From Acinetobacter sp. ANC 4910 (GTDB lineage Bacteria; Pseudomonadota; Gammaproteobacteria; Pseudomonadales; Moraxellaceae), in NCBI RefSeq assembly GCF_004331035.1, contig NZ_SJNT01000012.1, forward strand, positions 1 through 64,000: a DNA stretch of 64,000 bases. The letters run 5' to 3'. A model generated the notes under the pieces. It was not told where the DNA came from, searched no databases, and saw nothing but the letters and a program-made list of their open reading frames with translations. Position 1 is the stretch's first letter. Each line of letters begins with the position of its first letter. This document shows positions 54,019 through 63,544 of this stretch, piece after piece. Made by a program: the position numbers and the translations under genes.

Positions 54019-54861
54019 TTATTTTGCAACCAAGAGTGGAACTGTTGAATTTCTGAATATTGTGGTGGTAATACTTCCCAAAAAGAATTGGTGAATTTTA
54101 CTGTGGCTAAATGCCCCCATAACCACTAATTTAATATCATGTTCTCGCTGATATTCCAAGATGTTTTCTGAAACATCGCCATAACGGTATTCTACAACGA
54201 CATCTAAACCCGCATCTCTTAAGAACTGTGAGGGTTCATTTAAAATTTCAGGATGATCTCCGACATAAAGCAAATGGCATTGTAATAGCCGCAGTAAATC
54301 ACTCTGTGCAATTCGGTGCATCATCTTGATACAGGTCGGTGAATATTCATAGGCAAAAATAAACCGTGTAGGTGGAACAAATTTTTCACCCACTGTCAGT
54401 ACCGTACTGTTAACACCACGAATAAAGTTTTCAACATTGCCACCAATCGGTTTGTTACGCTCAGCAGAGCGCTCGCCCACCCGACCAATAACTGCAATAT
54501 CATCTTCTTTGAGCACATGAAAACTTTGTTCTAGAAAGTCACCTTTCTCCTGAATATGCGTTGCATCTAGGCCATACTTTTCTTTCACCATCTCAGAAAT
54601 ATGATTGAGCAGGTTATTGCTATAATCGAGGGCTAATTGACTTTGTTTTTGTTCAAGTTCTGCCAGCTCTTTCAGTAACATTGCATTACTTTCAAAACCG
54701 ATTACCCCGCTGATTTCACCTAAATGGTAACTGGCGGGATAGTAATCTAGCACTTGTAATAACACGAGTTCGCGTTGTGTTTGCTTTGCAATCCAAGCCG
54801 CTGCTTCTGCGACAGCATTGATGCAGGGAGAAGAATCTATACACGCTATTACCCGTTTCAT
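54019..54861 (-). CDS. universal stress protein with two Usp domains
   Basis: The 280-residue protein has an N-terminal UspA domain (KRVIACIDSSPCINAVAEAAAWIA) and a C-terminal one ending LVVMGAFSHSKIHQFFLGSITTTIFRNSTVPLLVA. The latter carries the G-x2-G-x9-G-type ATP-binding loop in a degenerate form. Tandem Usp proteins act in stress tolerance in the cytoplasm. It is a single gene. Confidence 0.9.
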   Translation of the reverse strand: MKRVIACIDSSPCINAVAEAAAWIAKQTQRELVLLQVLDYYPASYHLGEISGVIGFESNAMLLKELAELEQKQSQLALDYSNNLLNHISEMVKEKYGLDATHIQEKGDFLEQSFHVLKEDDIAVIGRVGERSAERNKPIGGNVENFIRGVNSTVLTVGEKFVPPTRFIFAYEYSPTCIKMMHRIAQSDLLRLLQCHLLYVGDHPEILNEPSQFLRDAGLDVVVEYRYGDVSENILEYQREHDIKLVVMGAFSHSKIHQFFLGSITTTIFRNSTVPLLVAK

Positions 54862-54983
54862 TGTTCGCCTCTCAATTAGTCTCTGGGGACTATAGGTCTA
54901 TTTGTTGTCTCTAAACTTAGCACATCTATTCATGAGTTGGCATCTTTTGTGTAACCGAGAGTGATGAAAAATATACAATTATT

Positions 54984-55601
54984 CTATTCACGGTAACGAA
55001 TAAAGCGTGCCGGGTTACCTGCCACAATTTCTTTTTCACCCACATCTTTGGTGACCATACTTTGCATTCCAACAATAGCATGATCTCCTATTTTCACCCC
55101 ATCCTTGACACCCACATGTGCACCTAACCAGACATCGCGCCCAATTTCAATTCCTTGTGAACGTACAGGTTGCTGGTAAATAGGTTGGTCTAGTTGCATA
55201 CCATGATCAAAAGCATAAAGATGACTATAAGCTGCTATACGTACCTGATCATGCAATTTAATCCCGACCCGCCCACCATCCAAAATACAATGGTGATTGA
55301 TTGCGACTTCATTACCAATGTCGAGTGGTCCATGCAAAGTACAATCCGCTGCAATAAAGCAATTGTCTCCAATTTTGATGGTACGCCCACGCTCCGCAAA
55401 AATATGCGCCAATGGCGAAATAAAACAGTTCTTGCCAATCTCAACTGTTTCCATTTCTCTTAAATATTGTTGATATTCATTTTGCCATTGCTCTGCCCAT
55501 GCGCGATGCTTCGGCTTTAAAGTCCAGTAGAGCCAAGGCATATAATTGAGTCGGTGTTTATGCTGTTCACGATATTTAAGTAAAGGATCTTGTTCAGTCA
55601 T
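54984..55601 (-). CDS. left-handed beta-helix acyltransferase (hexapeptide family)
   Basis: The 205-residue protein has hexapeptide repeats through most of its length (IGKNCFISPLAHIF, IGDNCFIAADCTLHGPLDIGNEVAINHHCILDGG, VWLGAHVGVKDGVKIGDHAIVGMQSMVTKDV) and the GNPARFIRYRE end of sugar O-acetyltransferases. The catalytic His is likely the one in AINHHCIL or AYSHLYAFDH. The acceptor is unknown, possibly a surface sugar. It overlaps the YigZ-like gene by 8 bp. Confidence 0.85.
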   Translation of the reverse strand: MTEQDPLLKYREQHKHRLNYMPWLYWTLKPKHRAWAEQWQNEYQQYLREMETVEIGKNCFISPLAHIFAERGRTIKIGDNCFIAADCTLHGPLDIGNEVAINHHCILDGGRVGIKLHDQVRIAAYSHLYAFDHGMQLDQPIYQQPVRSQGIEIGRDVWLGAHVGVKDGVKIGDHAIVGMQSMVTKDVGEKEIVAGNPARFIRYRE

Positions 55602-56196
55602 GCTGATCTTCCACTAACTTCAGTTGTTCACGACCGCGAGTCACATCCCGAATTTTGTCTGCTAATTCTGAAATTTGATGAACTTGCAACTGTAACTCGA
55701 CAACAACACCATCTGCTGTATATTGCTCTTGAAAGTCAATTCCCTGATGTTGCATTTCATATTGAAAGATCGACCACTCCGAAAACTGACAACTAAAATG
55801 TGCCATTTTCTTTTCGATTAATTCAATTTTCTCTGCTAGAAGTAGACATTGCCCTGCACTGCCACCATAAGCACGCACTAAACCGCCTGTACCCAATTTT
55901 ACCCCACCATACCAACGGTTCACGAGCACCAGTACATTCGTAAGCTCATTCCCTTCTATGGTTGCCAGTATAGGGCGCCCAGCCGTGCCAGAGGGCTCAC
56001 CATCATCATTAAACCGAACCTGATGTCCAATTTTCCATGCCCAACATTGATGGGTCGTGGTGATATCTTTGTTTTCTTCGAGAAAACTTTTTACCGCAGC
56101 CTCATTTTCCACTGGAACTGCAATGGCTTGAAAATGACTTTTCTTTATTTCTTCTTGATAACTGACTTGGGCTGCAATAGTGAAAGGCATATTCAA
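55594..56196 (-). CDS. YigZ/IMPACT family protein
   Basis: The 200-residue protein has the UPF0029 (IMPACT) N-terminal domain with CWAWKIG, FNDDGEPSGTAGRPIL and VNRWYGGVKLGTGGLVRAYG, all hallmarks of YigZ, and a DUF1949-like C-terminal domain. The function is unclear; the family is linked to translation or RNA binding. It is the first gene of a two-gene unit with the acyltransferase. Confidence 0.92.
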   Translation of the reverse strand: MNMPFTIAAQVSYQEEIKKSHFQAIAVPVENEAAVKSFLEENKDITTTHQCWAWKIGHQVRFNDDGEPSGTAGRPILATIEGNELTNVLVLVNRWYGGVKLGTGGLVRAYGGSAGQCLLLAEKIELIEKKMAHFSCQFSEWSIFQYEMQHQGIDFQEQYTADGVVVELQLQVHQISELADKIRDVTRGREQLKLVEDQHD

Positions 56197-56264
56197 AAAT
56201 AACTAACAGGAATAGAATAATTGTAACGTGTTTCAATCAGTAACTTAAACCAATGCGAATAAAA

Positions 56265-56286
56265 AACCCCCATAGTTATGGAGGTT
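56265..56286 (-). terminator. terminator downstream of lptB
   Basis: On the minus strand AACCTCCATAACTATGGGGG forms a short hairpin followed by a TTTTTT run. It lies 30 bp after the lptB stop and ends the kdsD-kdsC-lptC-lptA-lptB unit. Confidence 0.85.
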
Positions 56287-56315
56287 AGTTTTGAAATACA
56301 TCTATGTCTGGTATT

Positions 56316-57062
56316 TTAGACGGTAAAATCTTCGCCCAAATATACCTGACGAACTGTTTCATTTTCTAAAATTTCTTGTGGTGTCCCTTCAGCAATGACG
56401 GCCCCCTCACTGACAATATACGCACGCTCACAAATCGCCAATGTTTCACGCACGTTATGATCCGTAATTAACACTCCAATGCCACGATCTTTGAGGGTAC
56501 GGATAATGTCTTTAATGTCATTTACAGAAATTGGATCGACCCCTGCAAATGGTTCATCTAACAGCATAAATTTAGGATCTGCGGCTAAAGCACGTGCGAT
56601 TTCAGCACGACGGCGCTCACCACCCGAAACGCTCATACCCAATGAGTCTTTAATATGAGTAATTTTAAAATCTGCCAATAACTCAGTCAAACGCTGTTGA
56701 CGTTGCTGCTTACTGAGATCTTTACGGGTTTCTAAAATTGCCATAATATTTTCAGAAATCGTCAATTTTCTAAAAATAGAGGCTTCTTGCGGTAAATAAC
56801 CAATTCCTTTGCGCGCACGTTCATGCATCGCTAGGTCAGACATATCTAGATCATCCAGATGAATCTCACCTTTGTCCATGCGAACGAGTCCAACCACCAT
56901 ATAGAAACTGGTCGTTTTACCGGCTCCATTCGGACCTAGTAAACCAACAATTTGTCCACTATGCATACTAAAAGAAACGTCTTTTACCACCCAACGCTTA
57001 CTATAGTTTTTTGCAAGATGTTTAATACAAAGTTTTTGTGTCGCAGTCTCAACCTGATCCAT
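56316..57062 (-). CDS. lptB: LPS export ABC ATPase LptB
   Basis: The 248-residue ATPase has Walker [14 protein letters not shown] loop [12 protein letters not shown], signature [14 protein letters not shown], Walker [14 protein letters not shown] and the switch His in ITDHNVRE. The sequence [18 protein letters not shown] near the end is typical of LptB. It powers extraction of LPS/LOS by LptFG at the inner membrane. It overlaps lptA by one base (57062). Confidence 0.96.
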   Translation of the reverse strand: MDQVETATQKLCIKHLAKNYSKRWVVKDVSFSMHSGQIVGLLGPNGAGKTTSFYMVVGLVRMDKGEIHLDDLDMSDLAMHERARKGIGYLPQEASIFRKLTISENIMAILETRKDLSKQQRQQRLTELLADFKITHIKDSLGMSVSGGERRRAEIARALAADPKFMLLDEPFAGVDPISVNDIKDIIRTLKDRGIGVLITDHNVRETLAICERAYIVSEGAVIAEGTPQEILENETVRQVYLGEDFTV

Positions 57063-57628
57063 TAATCACGCGCTCCTGGGAAGGATTTAGCACTTGAAGG
57101 TGGAATCACAATTTGCACACGACCAGACGATGAACCCGTGCTGTTCGGTGTTCCTGTAGCTTCAATATCGCCTTTATTCATACTATATTTTAAAGTATTA
57201 CCGCGGATACTTGCACCATTTTGCTCCAGCATTGCACCGCCTGACATGGTAATAATACCTGTGTCAGCGTTATAAACAATTTTCTGCGCTTGACCTTTTG
57301 CTAAGCCTTTATTGGCATCTAATTGCTGCTGAAAACGTGCAGGCCCACCTGTTGCGGTGATTGTACTGATCTCTTTTTTCTGATTCAGATTGGCAACAAT
57401 CGAGTTAGCCTGTAACCGCATGGTGCCTTGTTCAATAATTACATTACCAGAGTACGTTGTTACCCCTGTTTTTTCATTAAAAGTCGCACGGTCTGCCACC
57501 AAAGAAATTGGCTGATTACGATCCGAAGGAATTGCAAAAGCAGAAGATGCTGCAATAATTCCGATACTAAGTACAACTGCTTTTTTAAGGAAAGCTTTAT
57601 AAGCTTGAAACTTAAGATTTTGGTTCAT
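57062..57628 (-). CDS. lptA: LPS transport periplasmic protein LptA
   Basis: I start at the ATG at 57628, which gives 188 residues with a signal peptide ([16 protein letters not shown]). The beta-jellyroll OstA domain follows: [42 protein letters not shown] and [43 protein letters not shown]. It bridges the periplasm between LptC and LptD. The gene overlaps the lptC end by 17 bp. Confidence 0.94.
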   Translation of the reverse strand: MNQNLKFQAYKAFLKKAVVLSIGIIAASSAFAIPSDRNQPISLVADRATFNEKTGVTTYSGNVIIEQGTMRLQANSIVANLNQKKEISTITATGGPARFQQQLDANKGLAKGQAQKIVYNADTGIITMSGGAMLEQNGASIRGNTLKYSMNKGDIEATGTPNSTGSSSGRVQIVIPPSSAKSFPGARD

Positions 57629-58166
57629 ACTTTCCTCGAATATTAAAAAATTCGTATTGACCATCATTTAAATTGGCTTTCAATCCCTGACTGACAAACT
57701 CTGCTTGTGGAGATTGCACAGTCACTTGACGGTTTGTTTCTATTACACGGGTTTGCGGAAATGCCGTCAGCTCATCAGTTAAAAACTGCATTTTCCCCTG
57801 CCCTTGATCTAACAACTTGGTAGCAACAACCTGTTGAGACAAAACAACTTTTTTATTGTCTTCATAACCGTTGGCTTGCTTCGCAAAAAAAGTCGCATTT
57901 ACAGCGCCATCTTTGTACATTGAAGCATTCAAGTTCTCGAGTTTAGTGGTTTGCTTTTGCATATCCTGTTCAAGTCGATCAATTTGAGCACGAATATATA
58001 AATTCCCAGCATCATCGGTTTGGGTTAGATTAATTTTTTCTGCGGAATAGGTCATACTCCGTGCAGATTCACTTTCTAATTTATTCCCTTTACCACTGTA
58101 ATAGTAATAACCACCACTTACAGCAGCAATTGCAATCGCCGTGATATATAAAACTTTGGTATCCAT
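57612..58166 (-). CDS. lptC: LPS export membrane protein LptC
   Basis: The 184-residue protein has one N-terminal membrane helix (VLYITAIAIAAVSGGYYYYSG, about 5-25) and a periplasmic beta-jellyroll (YIRAQIDRLEQDMQKQTTKLENLNASMYKDGAVNATFFAKQANGYEDNKKVVLSQQV, then [35 protein letters not shown]). It receives LPS from LptBFG and passes it to LptA. Its place between kdsC and lptA is the conserved order. Confidence 0.93.
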   Translation of the reverse strand: MDTKVLYITAIAIAAVSGGYYYYSGKGNKLESESARSMTYSAEKINLTQTDDAGNLYIRAQIDRLEQDMQKQTTKLENLNASMYKDGAVNATFFAKQANGYEDNKKVVLSQQVVATKLLDQGQGKMQFLTDELTAFPQTRVIETNRQVTVQSPQAEFVSQGLKANLNDGQYEFFNIRGKYEPKS

Positions 58167-58210
58167 AAGTGTGGTTCTTCACTAAAAACAATTATGTACG
58201 TATATAAGCA

Positions 58211-58750
58211 TTAATGCGGGATTGTAATAAATTTTTCAAGTAGCTCTTGGTAAGTCCCTTTCGCCATAAGTAGCATGTCACAAACTTCACGTACTGCACC
58301 ACGACCACCCATCGCTTGTGTGACCAAATCAGCGCGACGACGCACTTCAACATGACCATTCGGCACCGTTACTTTCATCCCTGCAATAGAAAAAGCTGAA
58401 AGATCAGGCCAGTCATCACCCATATATAAACAATCATCTGGTGAAAGGTTGAGTTGAGCACACGCTTCACGCAAAGCCACACCTTTATCTTCACGCCCTT
58501 GAAAAACCAAGTCTACGCCTAAATCTGACATACGCTTTTCAACGATATTACTTTTACGGCCTGTAATAATAATCACTTTCACGCCAGACTTTTGTACCAG
58601 TTTCATGCCTAAACCATCACGAATATCAAAGGATTTAATTTCATCCCCTGTATTGGTTAAAGTCACAAAACCATCACTTAAAATACCATCGACATCTAAT
58701 ACGAGCGCTTGAATATGACGTGCTTGTTCTAATAAAACATAAGATGCCAT
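58211..58750 (-). CDS. kdsC: 3-deoxy-D-manno-octulosonate 8-phosphate phosphatase KdsC
   Basis: The 179-residue HAD phosphatase has the catalytic DVDGILSDG motif with nucleophile Asp19, the second motif VIIITGRKS, a conserved Lys and YMGDDWPDL. There is no cap domain, as in KdsC tetramers. It removes phosphate from Kdo8P to give Kdo for LPS core synthesis. It starts 3 bp after the kdsD stop. Confidence 0.95.
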   Translation of the reverse strand: MASYVLLEQARHIQALVLDVDGILSDGFVTLTNTGDEIKSFDIRDGLGMKLVQKSGVKVIIITGRKSNIVEKRMSDLGVDLVFQGREDKGVALREACAQLNLSPDDCLYMGDDWPDLSAFSIAGMKVTVPNGHVEVRRRADLVTQAMGGRGAVREVCDMLLMAKGTYQELLEKFITIPH

Positions 58751-58753
58751 GGA

Positions 58754-59731
58754 TTAATTTACCCCTGCTTGAATTAAGTCATGCATGCTAATCACACCAA
58801 TGACTTTATTGGCATCATCCACAACTACAAATTGATTGATTTTTTTGTCGCGTAATTTTTCTAAAGCTTTTACCGCACGTGCTTCTTGAGAAATGGTCGC
58901 AGGGTTTTGAATCATTACTTCTGAAACTGGCAAGTTCACATCAAAACCTTGCTGCTTATCGATTAAACGGCGTAAATCACCATCTGTGAAAATTCCCAAT
59001 AAACGATCTTCGCTATCTACAACCGTAGTTAAACCCAAACGCTTATTTGAAATTTCATATAGAACTTTATTCATTGGGGTTTCAGGTGCAACTTTCGGCA
59101 GATCTGCGCCCGTGTGCATTAGGTGTTTTACATGTAATAACAAACGCTTACCTAAAGCTCCAGCAGGGTGCGAACGTGCGAAATCATCCGCAGTAAAACC
59201 ACGTGCTTCTAATAAAGCCACCGCCAATGCATCACCCAAAGCCAAAGTGGCAGTGGTACTTGAAGTTGGTGCAAGACCTAATGGACAAGCTTCTTGAATA
59301 TTGCCTAAAGTAAGTGCCACATCGGCATTTTGTGGCATTGGGCCAGTATCATCAGCACTAATGGTAATTAAGGGAACTTCCAAGTGCTTAATTAACGGCA
59401 TCAACATCATAATTTCATCACTCTTACCCGAGTTTGAAATTGCAATGAGTACATCACCACGAACTAACATGCCTAAATCGCCATGTCCTGCTTCGCCAGG
59501 ATGCATGAAGAATGAAGGTGTCCCTGTAGAAGCAAATGTAGCCGCCATTTTACGACCAATATGCCCTGATTTACCCATGCCTGTTACCACTAAGCGCCCT
59601 TTGCACTGTAAGATAATTTCACAGGCATAACTGAAACGCTCATCTATTTGCGTTGCTAATACACCTAAAGCTTGTTCTTCAATGCGCAAAGTTTCTAATG
59701 CGGCTTTCTGAAAATCGATTGGATTCGGCAT
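58754..59731 (-). CDS. kdsD: arabinose-5-phosphate isomerase KdsD
   Basis: I start at the ATG at 59731, which gives 325 residues like other KdsD proteins; a TTG lies 8 codons earlier. An N-terminal SIS domain (VTGMGKSGHIGRKMAATFASTGTPSFFMHPGEAGHGDLGML, AISNSGKSDEI) is followed by two CBS domains (about 200-320). It makes arabinose-5-phosphate from ribulose-5-phosphate, the first step to Kdo. It is the first gene of the kdsD-kdsC-lptCAB operon. Confidence 0.95.
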   Translation of the reverse strand: MPNPIDFQKAALETLRIEEQALGVLATQIDERFSYACEIILQCKGRLVVTGMGKSGHIGRKMAATFASTGTPSFFMHPGEAGHGDLGMLVRGDVLIAISNSGKSDEIMMLMPLIKHLEVPLITISADDTGPMPQNADVALTLGNIQEACPLGLAPTSSTTATLALGDALAVALLEARGFTADDFARSHPAGALGKRLLLHVKHLMHTGADLPKVAPETPMNKVLYEISNKRLGLTTVVDSEDRLLGIFTDGDLRRLIDKQQGFDVNLPVSEVMIQNPATISQEARAVKALEKLRDKKINQFVVVDDANKVIGVISMHDLIQAGVN

Positions 59732-59986
59732 GGCTTGTAAATTCAACGTTGGCAACCTTAAACTCGATAAGAGTTGATTTCAGGGCAATTCATCATTATT
59801 TAAATAATGATCAACCCCAGTCTCAAGTAAAAAATAATTTTCGCAATTTTATCATATCTATGCAAATGCAACGTTTCTAAATGTATAACTTTTCACTTGC
59901 TTATAAAAATAACGTATAAAACTTTGTGAATCATGGACCTTACGTTATGATGAGAAATCTTTTTGTTATCGCAATATGTAAGCCCT

Positions 59987-61408
59987 ATGCAGCCTTTTGT
60001 TCTTTACAATTCAGAGCAACGTAAAAAAGTAGAATTTGTACCACGTAAAGAAGGTCATATCGATATGTATGTCTGCGGCATGACCGTATACGACTACTGT
60101 CATATCGGACACGCACGTGTGATGGTTGCATTCGACTATATTATTCGTTTTTTACGCAGTCAGGGCTGGAACGTCAAATACGTTCGTAACATTACCGATA
60201 TTGATGACAAAATTATTAAACGTGCCAATGAAAATGGCGAAACGATTACTGCACTCACTGATCGCTTTATTCAAGCCATGAATGAAGACGCGGAAAATTT
60301 AGGCTGCTTACACCCTGATGAAGCACCCCGCGCGACAGAATATATTGACCAAATGCAAAGCATGATTGGCAATTTGGTCAACAAAGGTACTGCCTACCCT
60401 GCAAGCAATGGCGATGTATATTTCCAAGTAGAAAAATTTGCCAAATATGGTCGCCTTTCCGGTCGCAAACTGGAAGATATGCAAGCAGGTGCATCGGACC
60501 GCGTTGATGTGGAAGTTGAGAAAAAACATCCTTTCGACTTCGTACTCTGGAAACATGCCAAAGAAAATGAGCCTGCTTGGGCTTCGCCTTGGGGTAATGG
60601 CCGTCCAGGTTGGCATATTGAATGTTCTGCAATGTCGACGTGCTGCCTAGGTAACCATTTTGACATTCATGGTGGTGGTTCAGACCTCATGTTCCCACAT
60701 CATGAAAATGAAATTGCACAAAGTGAAGCATCTACAGATGAACAATATGTGAATTATTGGATGCATGTGGGCTTTATTAATGTTGATGGCGAAAAAATGT
60801 CTAAATCATTAGGCAATTTCTTTACCATTCGCGATGTAATGGATAAATTCCATCCTGAAGTAATTCGTTACTTTATTGTGTCTTCACACTATCGTAGTCC
60901 AGTGAACTTCTCGGATGTTGCGTTAAAAGAAGCCAAAACTACATTAAGCCGCTTCTATCATTCATTTAAAGCCTATCAACAACTCTATGGCACGAATATC
61001 GTTGAACAATTAGATGACAACCTAGTTGAACGTTTTAATGCTGCAATGCGTGATGACTTCAATACCGCTGAAGCAATTGCCGTGTTGTTTGAAATTAACA
61101 AAGAGCTGAACCGTTCAGTTAAAGAAGAACATGCTGAACATGCTGCGATTTACTATTCCACTTTACGCCATTTGACCAATATTCTTGGCATAGTACAGCA
61201 TGATGTTGAAGACTTTTTAAAATCTGATATTGGGCAAGAAGTTCTGGGTTTATCTGAAGCAGACATTGAAGACCTTATTCAGCAACGCCAAGATGCAAAG
61301 AAAGCTAAGGATTTCGCAAAAGCCGATGGCATTCGTCAGTCATTACTGGATCAGGGTGTGGTTTTGGAAGATACACGTCAAGGTACGGTTTGGAGACGCG
61401 CTGATTAA
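59987..61408 (+). CDS. cysS: cysteinyl-tRNA synthetase
   Basis: The 473-residue class I synthetase starts at the ATG at 59987 (a TTG lies 8 codons earlier). It has the HIGH-type motif CHIGHARV near residue 36, zinc ligands ([23 protein letters not shown]) and [14 protein letters not shown] near 270, then the DALR and anticodon-binding helical domains. The length is normal. It charges tRNA-Cys. It is divergent from kdsD, with 255 bp between. Confidence 0.97.
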   Translation: MQPFVLYNSEQRKKVEFVPRKEGHIDMYVCGMTVYDYCHIGHARVMVAFDYIIRFLRSQGWNVKYVRNITDIDDKIIKRANENGETITALTDRFIQAMNEDAENLGCLHPDEAPRATEYIDQMQSMIGNLVNKGTAYPASNGDVYFQVEKFAKYGRLSGRKLEDMQAGASDRVDVEVEKKHPFDFVLWKHAKENEPAWASPWGNGRPGWHIECSAMSTCCLGNHFDIHGGGSDLMFPHHENEIAQSEASTDEQYVNYWMHVGFINVDGEKMSKSLGNFFTIRDVMDKFHPEVIRYFIVSSHYRSPVNFSDVALKEAKTTLSRFYHSFKAYQQLYGTNIVEQLDDNLVERFNAAMRDDFNTAEAIAVLFEINKELNRSVKEEHAEHAAIYYSTLRHLTNILGIVQHDVEDFLKSDIGQEVLGLSEADIEDLIQQRQDAKKAKDFAKADGIRQSLLDQGVVLEDTRQGTVWRRAD

Positions 61409-61432
61409 TTCAGCAGTTGCATGCGTAGAGAG

Positions 61433-61460
61433 TTGACAGTCAAATTAAACTCTCTATAAT
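61433..61460 (+). promoter_or_regulatory. strong sigma-70 promoter for the tRNA gene
   Basis: Perfect TTGACA (61433-61438) and perfect TATAAT (61455-61460) with a 16-bp spacer, 13 bp before the tRNA. A GC-rich discriminator is not evident (GCACATCC). Confidence 0.9.
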
Positions 61461-61473
61461 GCACATCCATATT

Positions 61474-61549
<76 letters not shown>

Positions 61550-61554
61550 AAATT

Positions 61555-61590
61555 AAAAAGGCGCTTATCCAAAAGATAAGCGCCTTTTTT
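61555..61590 (+). terminator. terminator of the tRNA-Gly transcript
   Basis: AAAAAGGCGCTTATC pairs with GATAAGCGCCTTTTT around a 5-nt loop, then further T. It lies 5 bp after the encoded CCA. Confidence 0.95.
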
Positions 61591-61800
61591 TATTGATTTT
61601 ATATAAGTTTATTTTTATAAAAATTTCTTATCTTCAAAAAGAAAACATGACAAAACTGTACTTTTAGAAATTCAGCATCAAAATACGACCAACACTATTC
61701 ACACTCATCGAAAGCCATATTTAAGTACATCACAAAGTACGAAAACTATAATGCACAAAGCCCAAATCAAATAGCCATTTCAAATTAAGCGTTTTCAGCG

Positions 61801-62178
61801 CTATTCAATCCCATTGACTTCGCATCCTTTTCTCAATGGACAAGGTTCACCACCTAGCAAATTTTCAAGCATGTTTTGCATATGTTGCAATTGCATTATC
61901 TTCTCCTGAATCATGCCCAACTTTTCTTGCAAAATTGTATTAAATTGCGCGGCAGGAATCTCATTCTCACCAACAATATCAATAATTTGCTTTATTTCCG
62001 TAAGTGTAAAGCCAAGGTTTTTAGCGGTCAGGATCAATTTTAATTGTTGTAGTGTCTGTTCAGGATAATCCTTGTAGCCATTATTGCGTACCAATGGCTG
62101 AATCAATGCCATCTTTTCATAAAAACGAATAGTATCGCGACTCAGATTCATCTGTTGTGATAGTTCCCCGATTAGCAT
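61801..62178 (-). CDS. MerR-family transcriptional regulator
   Basis: The 125-residue protein has an N-terminal MerR winged helix (LIGELSQQMNLSRDTIRFYEKMALIQPLVRNNGYKDYPEQTL), a coiled-coil dimerisation helix (about 80-112) and a C-terminal Cys pair (GEPCPLRKGCEVNG) that could sense metal or redox, or be structural. It is divergent from a reductase gene with 93 bp between. Spacing and strand fit control of both genes. Confidence 0.88.
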   Translation of the reverse strand: MLIGELSQQMNLSRDTIRFYEKMALIQPLVRNNGYKDYPEQTLQQLKLILTAKNLGFTLTEIKQIIDIVGENEIPAAQFNTILQEKLGMIQEKIMQLQHMQNMLENLLGGEPCPLRKGCEVNGIE

Positions 62179-62209
62179 ACAAGGCTTCCTTTTATATTTC
62201 TAAAAATTC

Positions 62210-62240
62210 TTGACCGTTGACTATACTCCACAGTTTAGCT
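62210..62240 (+). promoter_or_regulatory. possible MerR-type operator/promoter
   Basis: TTGACC at 62210 and a poor -10 (TTAGCT) at 62235 are 19 bp apart, the long spacer typical of MerR-controlled promoters. The imperfect dyad CTATACT-cc-ACAGTTTAG lies between and over the -10. It sits just before the divergent reductase gene. Confidence 0.45.
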
Positions 62241-62271
62241 TAAGCAATAACAATTAAACGAGTTTAATTTT

Positions 62272-63342
62272 ATGCTTAAACCATCTCAAACTGCGCTTGT
62301 GGTCGGTGCAACCGGATTTATCGGAAAATTCCTTATCGCACAGCTACTTCGCGATAATGCAAGAGTATTTGCTATCTGCCGCAATGTCGATGAACAATCA
62401 CTTCAGATACGTGATTGGCTGGCACAACAAAATATCGATTATCAACAGCTTAGTTTTCTTCAGGGCGATATTACTCAGCCCGATTTGGGGCTATCGCTTG
62501 AAGATTGGAAAACGTTGAAAGAGGTGAATTACCTATACAATACGAGTGCATTATTCAAATGGCATCTGTCTATGCAGCAAGCTCAAGCGGTCAATGTCGA
62601 TGGACTAACCAATCTGCTACACAGCGTGAACAAGCATTGCCATTTAGAACGTGCGGTTCACTTGTCAGGCTTTATGTTGACGCTAGATCAGCATTTACAG
62701 GCAGTAGGCATATACCGAGAACATATCGAAAAAACTGACTGGCCAAAAATCTATGACACATTAGGTGCCTATGAAGCCTCAAAGATTCAAGGACATTTTA
62801 ACTGGATTAAACAGACAGACCTATTAAATATACCTTGGACAATCATCCACCCAGCGACCGTCATTGGAGATGAAATAACAGGTGAAATTCCATCATCTCA
62901 ACCCATTACTGCTCTAATTCAACAACTTCAACAAAAAAAAATGAATGCCCTTCCTGGCACATCAGAGCATTCACTCCCTTTAGTATCGGTCACAATGTTA
63001 GTGAATGCTATGTTGCATGCAAGTAAAGACCCTCACACACTTAAACAAGAAATTCTAGTCGCCAATCCCAAGCAGATACCCTTTCAGATACTAGTAAAGA
63101 TCATTGCTCAGTCGTTACAGATTAATCCTCCGCGCCATTTTATTTCCATCTCTTTTCTAAAATGGATTTTGAAGTGGCGATGGTTAGCAAACAAACTAGA
63201 TATGTCCCCAGAAATGTTAAATTTTCTCAGAATTGAGCAGCTTGATCTAAGTACATTCAATCAGCTAAATCAACAATGGAAAATCCCACCAACCGAGCTG
63301 AAAGAAACGATGCAAAAGACTGTGGAATGGGTTACTCACTGA
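62272..63342 (+). CDS. NAD(P)-dependent epimerase/reductase (extended SDR, NAD_binding_4-like)
   Basis: The 356-residue extended SDR has the Rossmann motif VVGATGFIGKFLIAQLL at residues 10-26, an acidic/basic strand end (ICRNVDEQS) and the catalytic YEASKIQG motif near residue 165. The family includes fatty acyl and thioester reductases and nucleoside-sugar epimerases. The layout here (TALVVGATGFIGKF... YNTSALF...) is nearer the former. It is divergent from the MerR gene and probably its target. The substrate is unknown. Confidence 0.82.
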   Translation: MLKPSQTALVVGATGFIGKFLIAQLLRDNARVFAICRNVDEQSLQIRDWLAQQNIDYQQLSFLQGDITQPDLGLSLEDWKTLKEVNYLYNTSALFKWHLSMQQAQAVNVDGLTNLLHSVNKHCHLERAVHLSGFMLTLDQHLQAVGIYREHIEKTDWPKIYDTLGAYEASKIQGHFNWIKQTDLLNIPWTIIHPATVIGDEITGEIPSSQPITALIQQLQQKKMNALPGTSEHSLPLVSVTMLVNAMLHASKDPHTLKQEILVANPKQIPFQILVKIIAQSLQINPPRHFISISFLKWILKWRWLANKLDMSPEMLNFLRIEQLDLSTFNQLNQQWKIPPTELKETMQKTVEWVTH

Positions 63343-63544
63343 AATGAATGTAATCGTTTAGCATGAAGCTCTTGCTATCTTTTAACTGCGACATAACCTT
63401 TATAAAAATCTAATCCACCGTGCATTTTTAAAATAGAATGCACGGCAATAATCAGCTAAACATCCATTGGTAGCATGTTGACCGCTTACTACTCCTTCAT
63501 GCTAACCATCTGGGAAGAAATGAATGCGTCTATCGATGAAACGC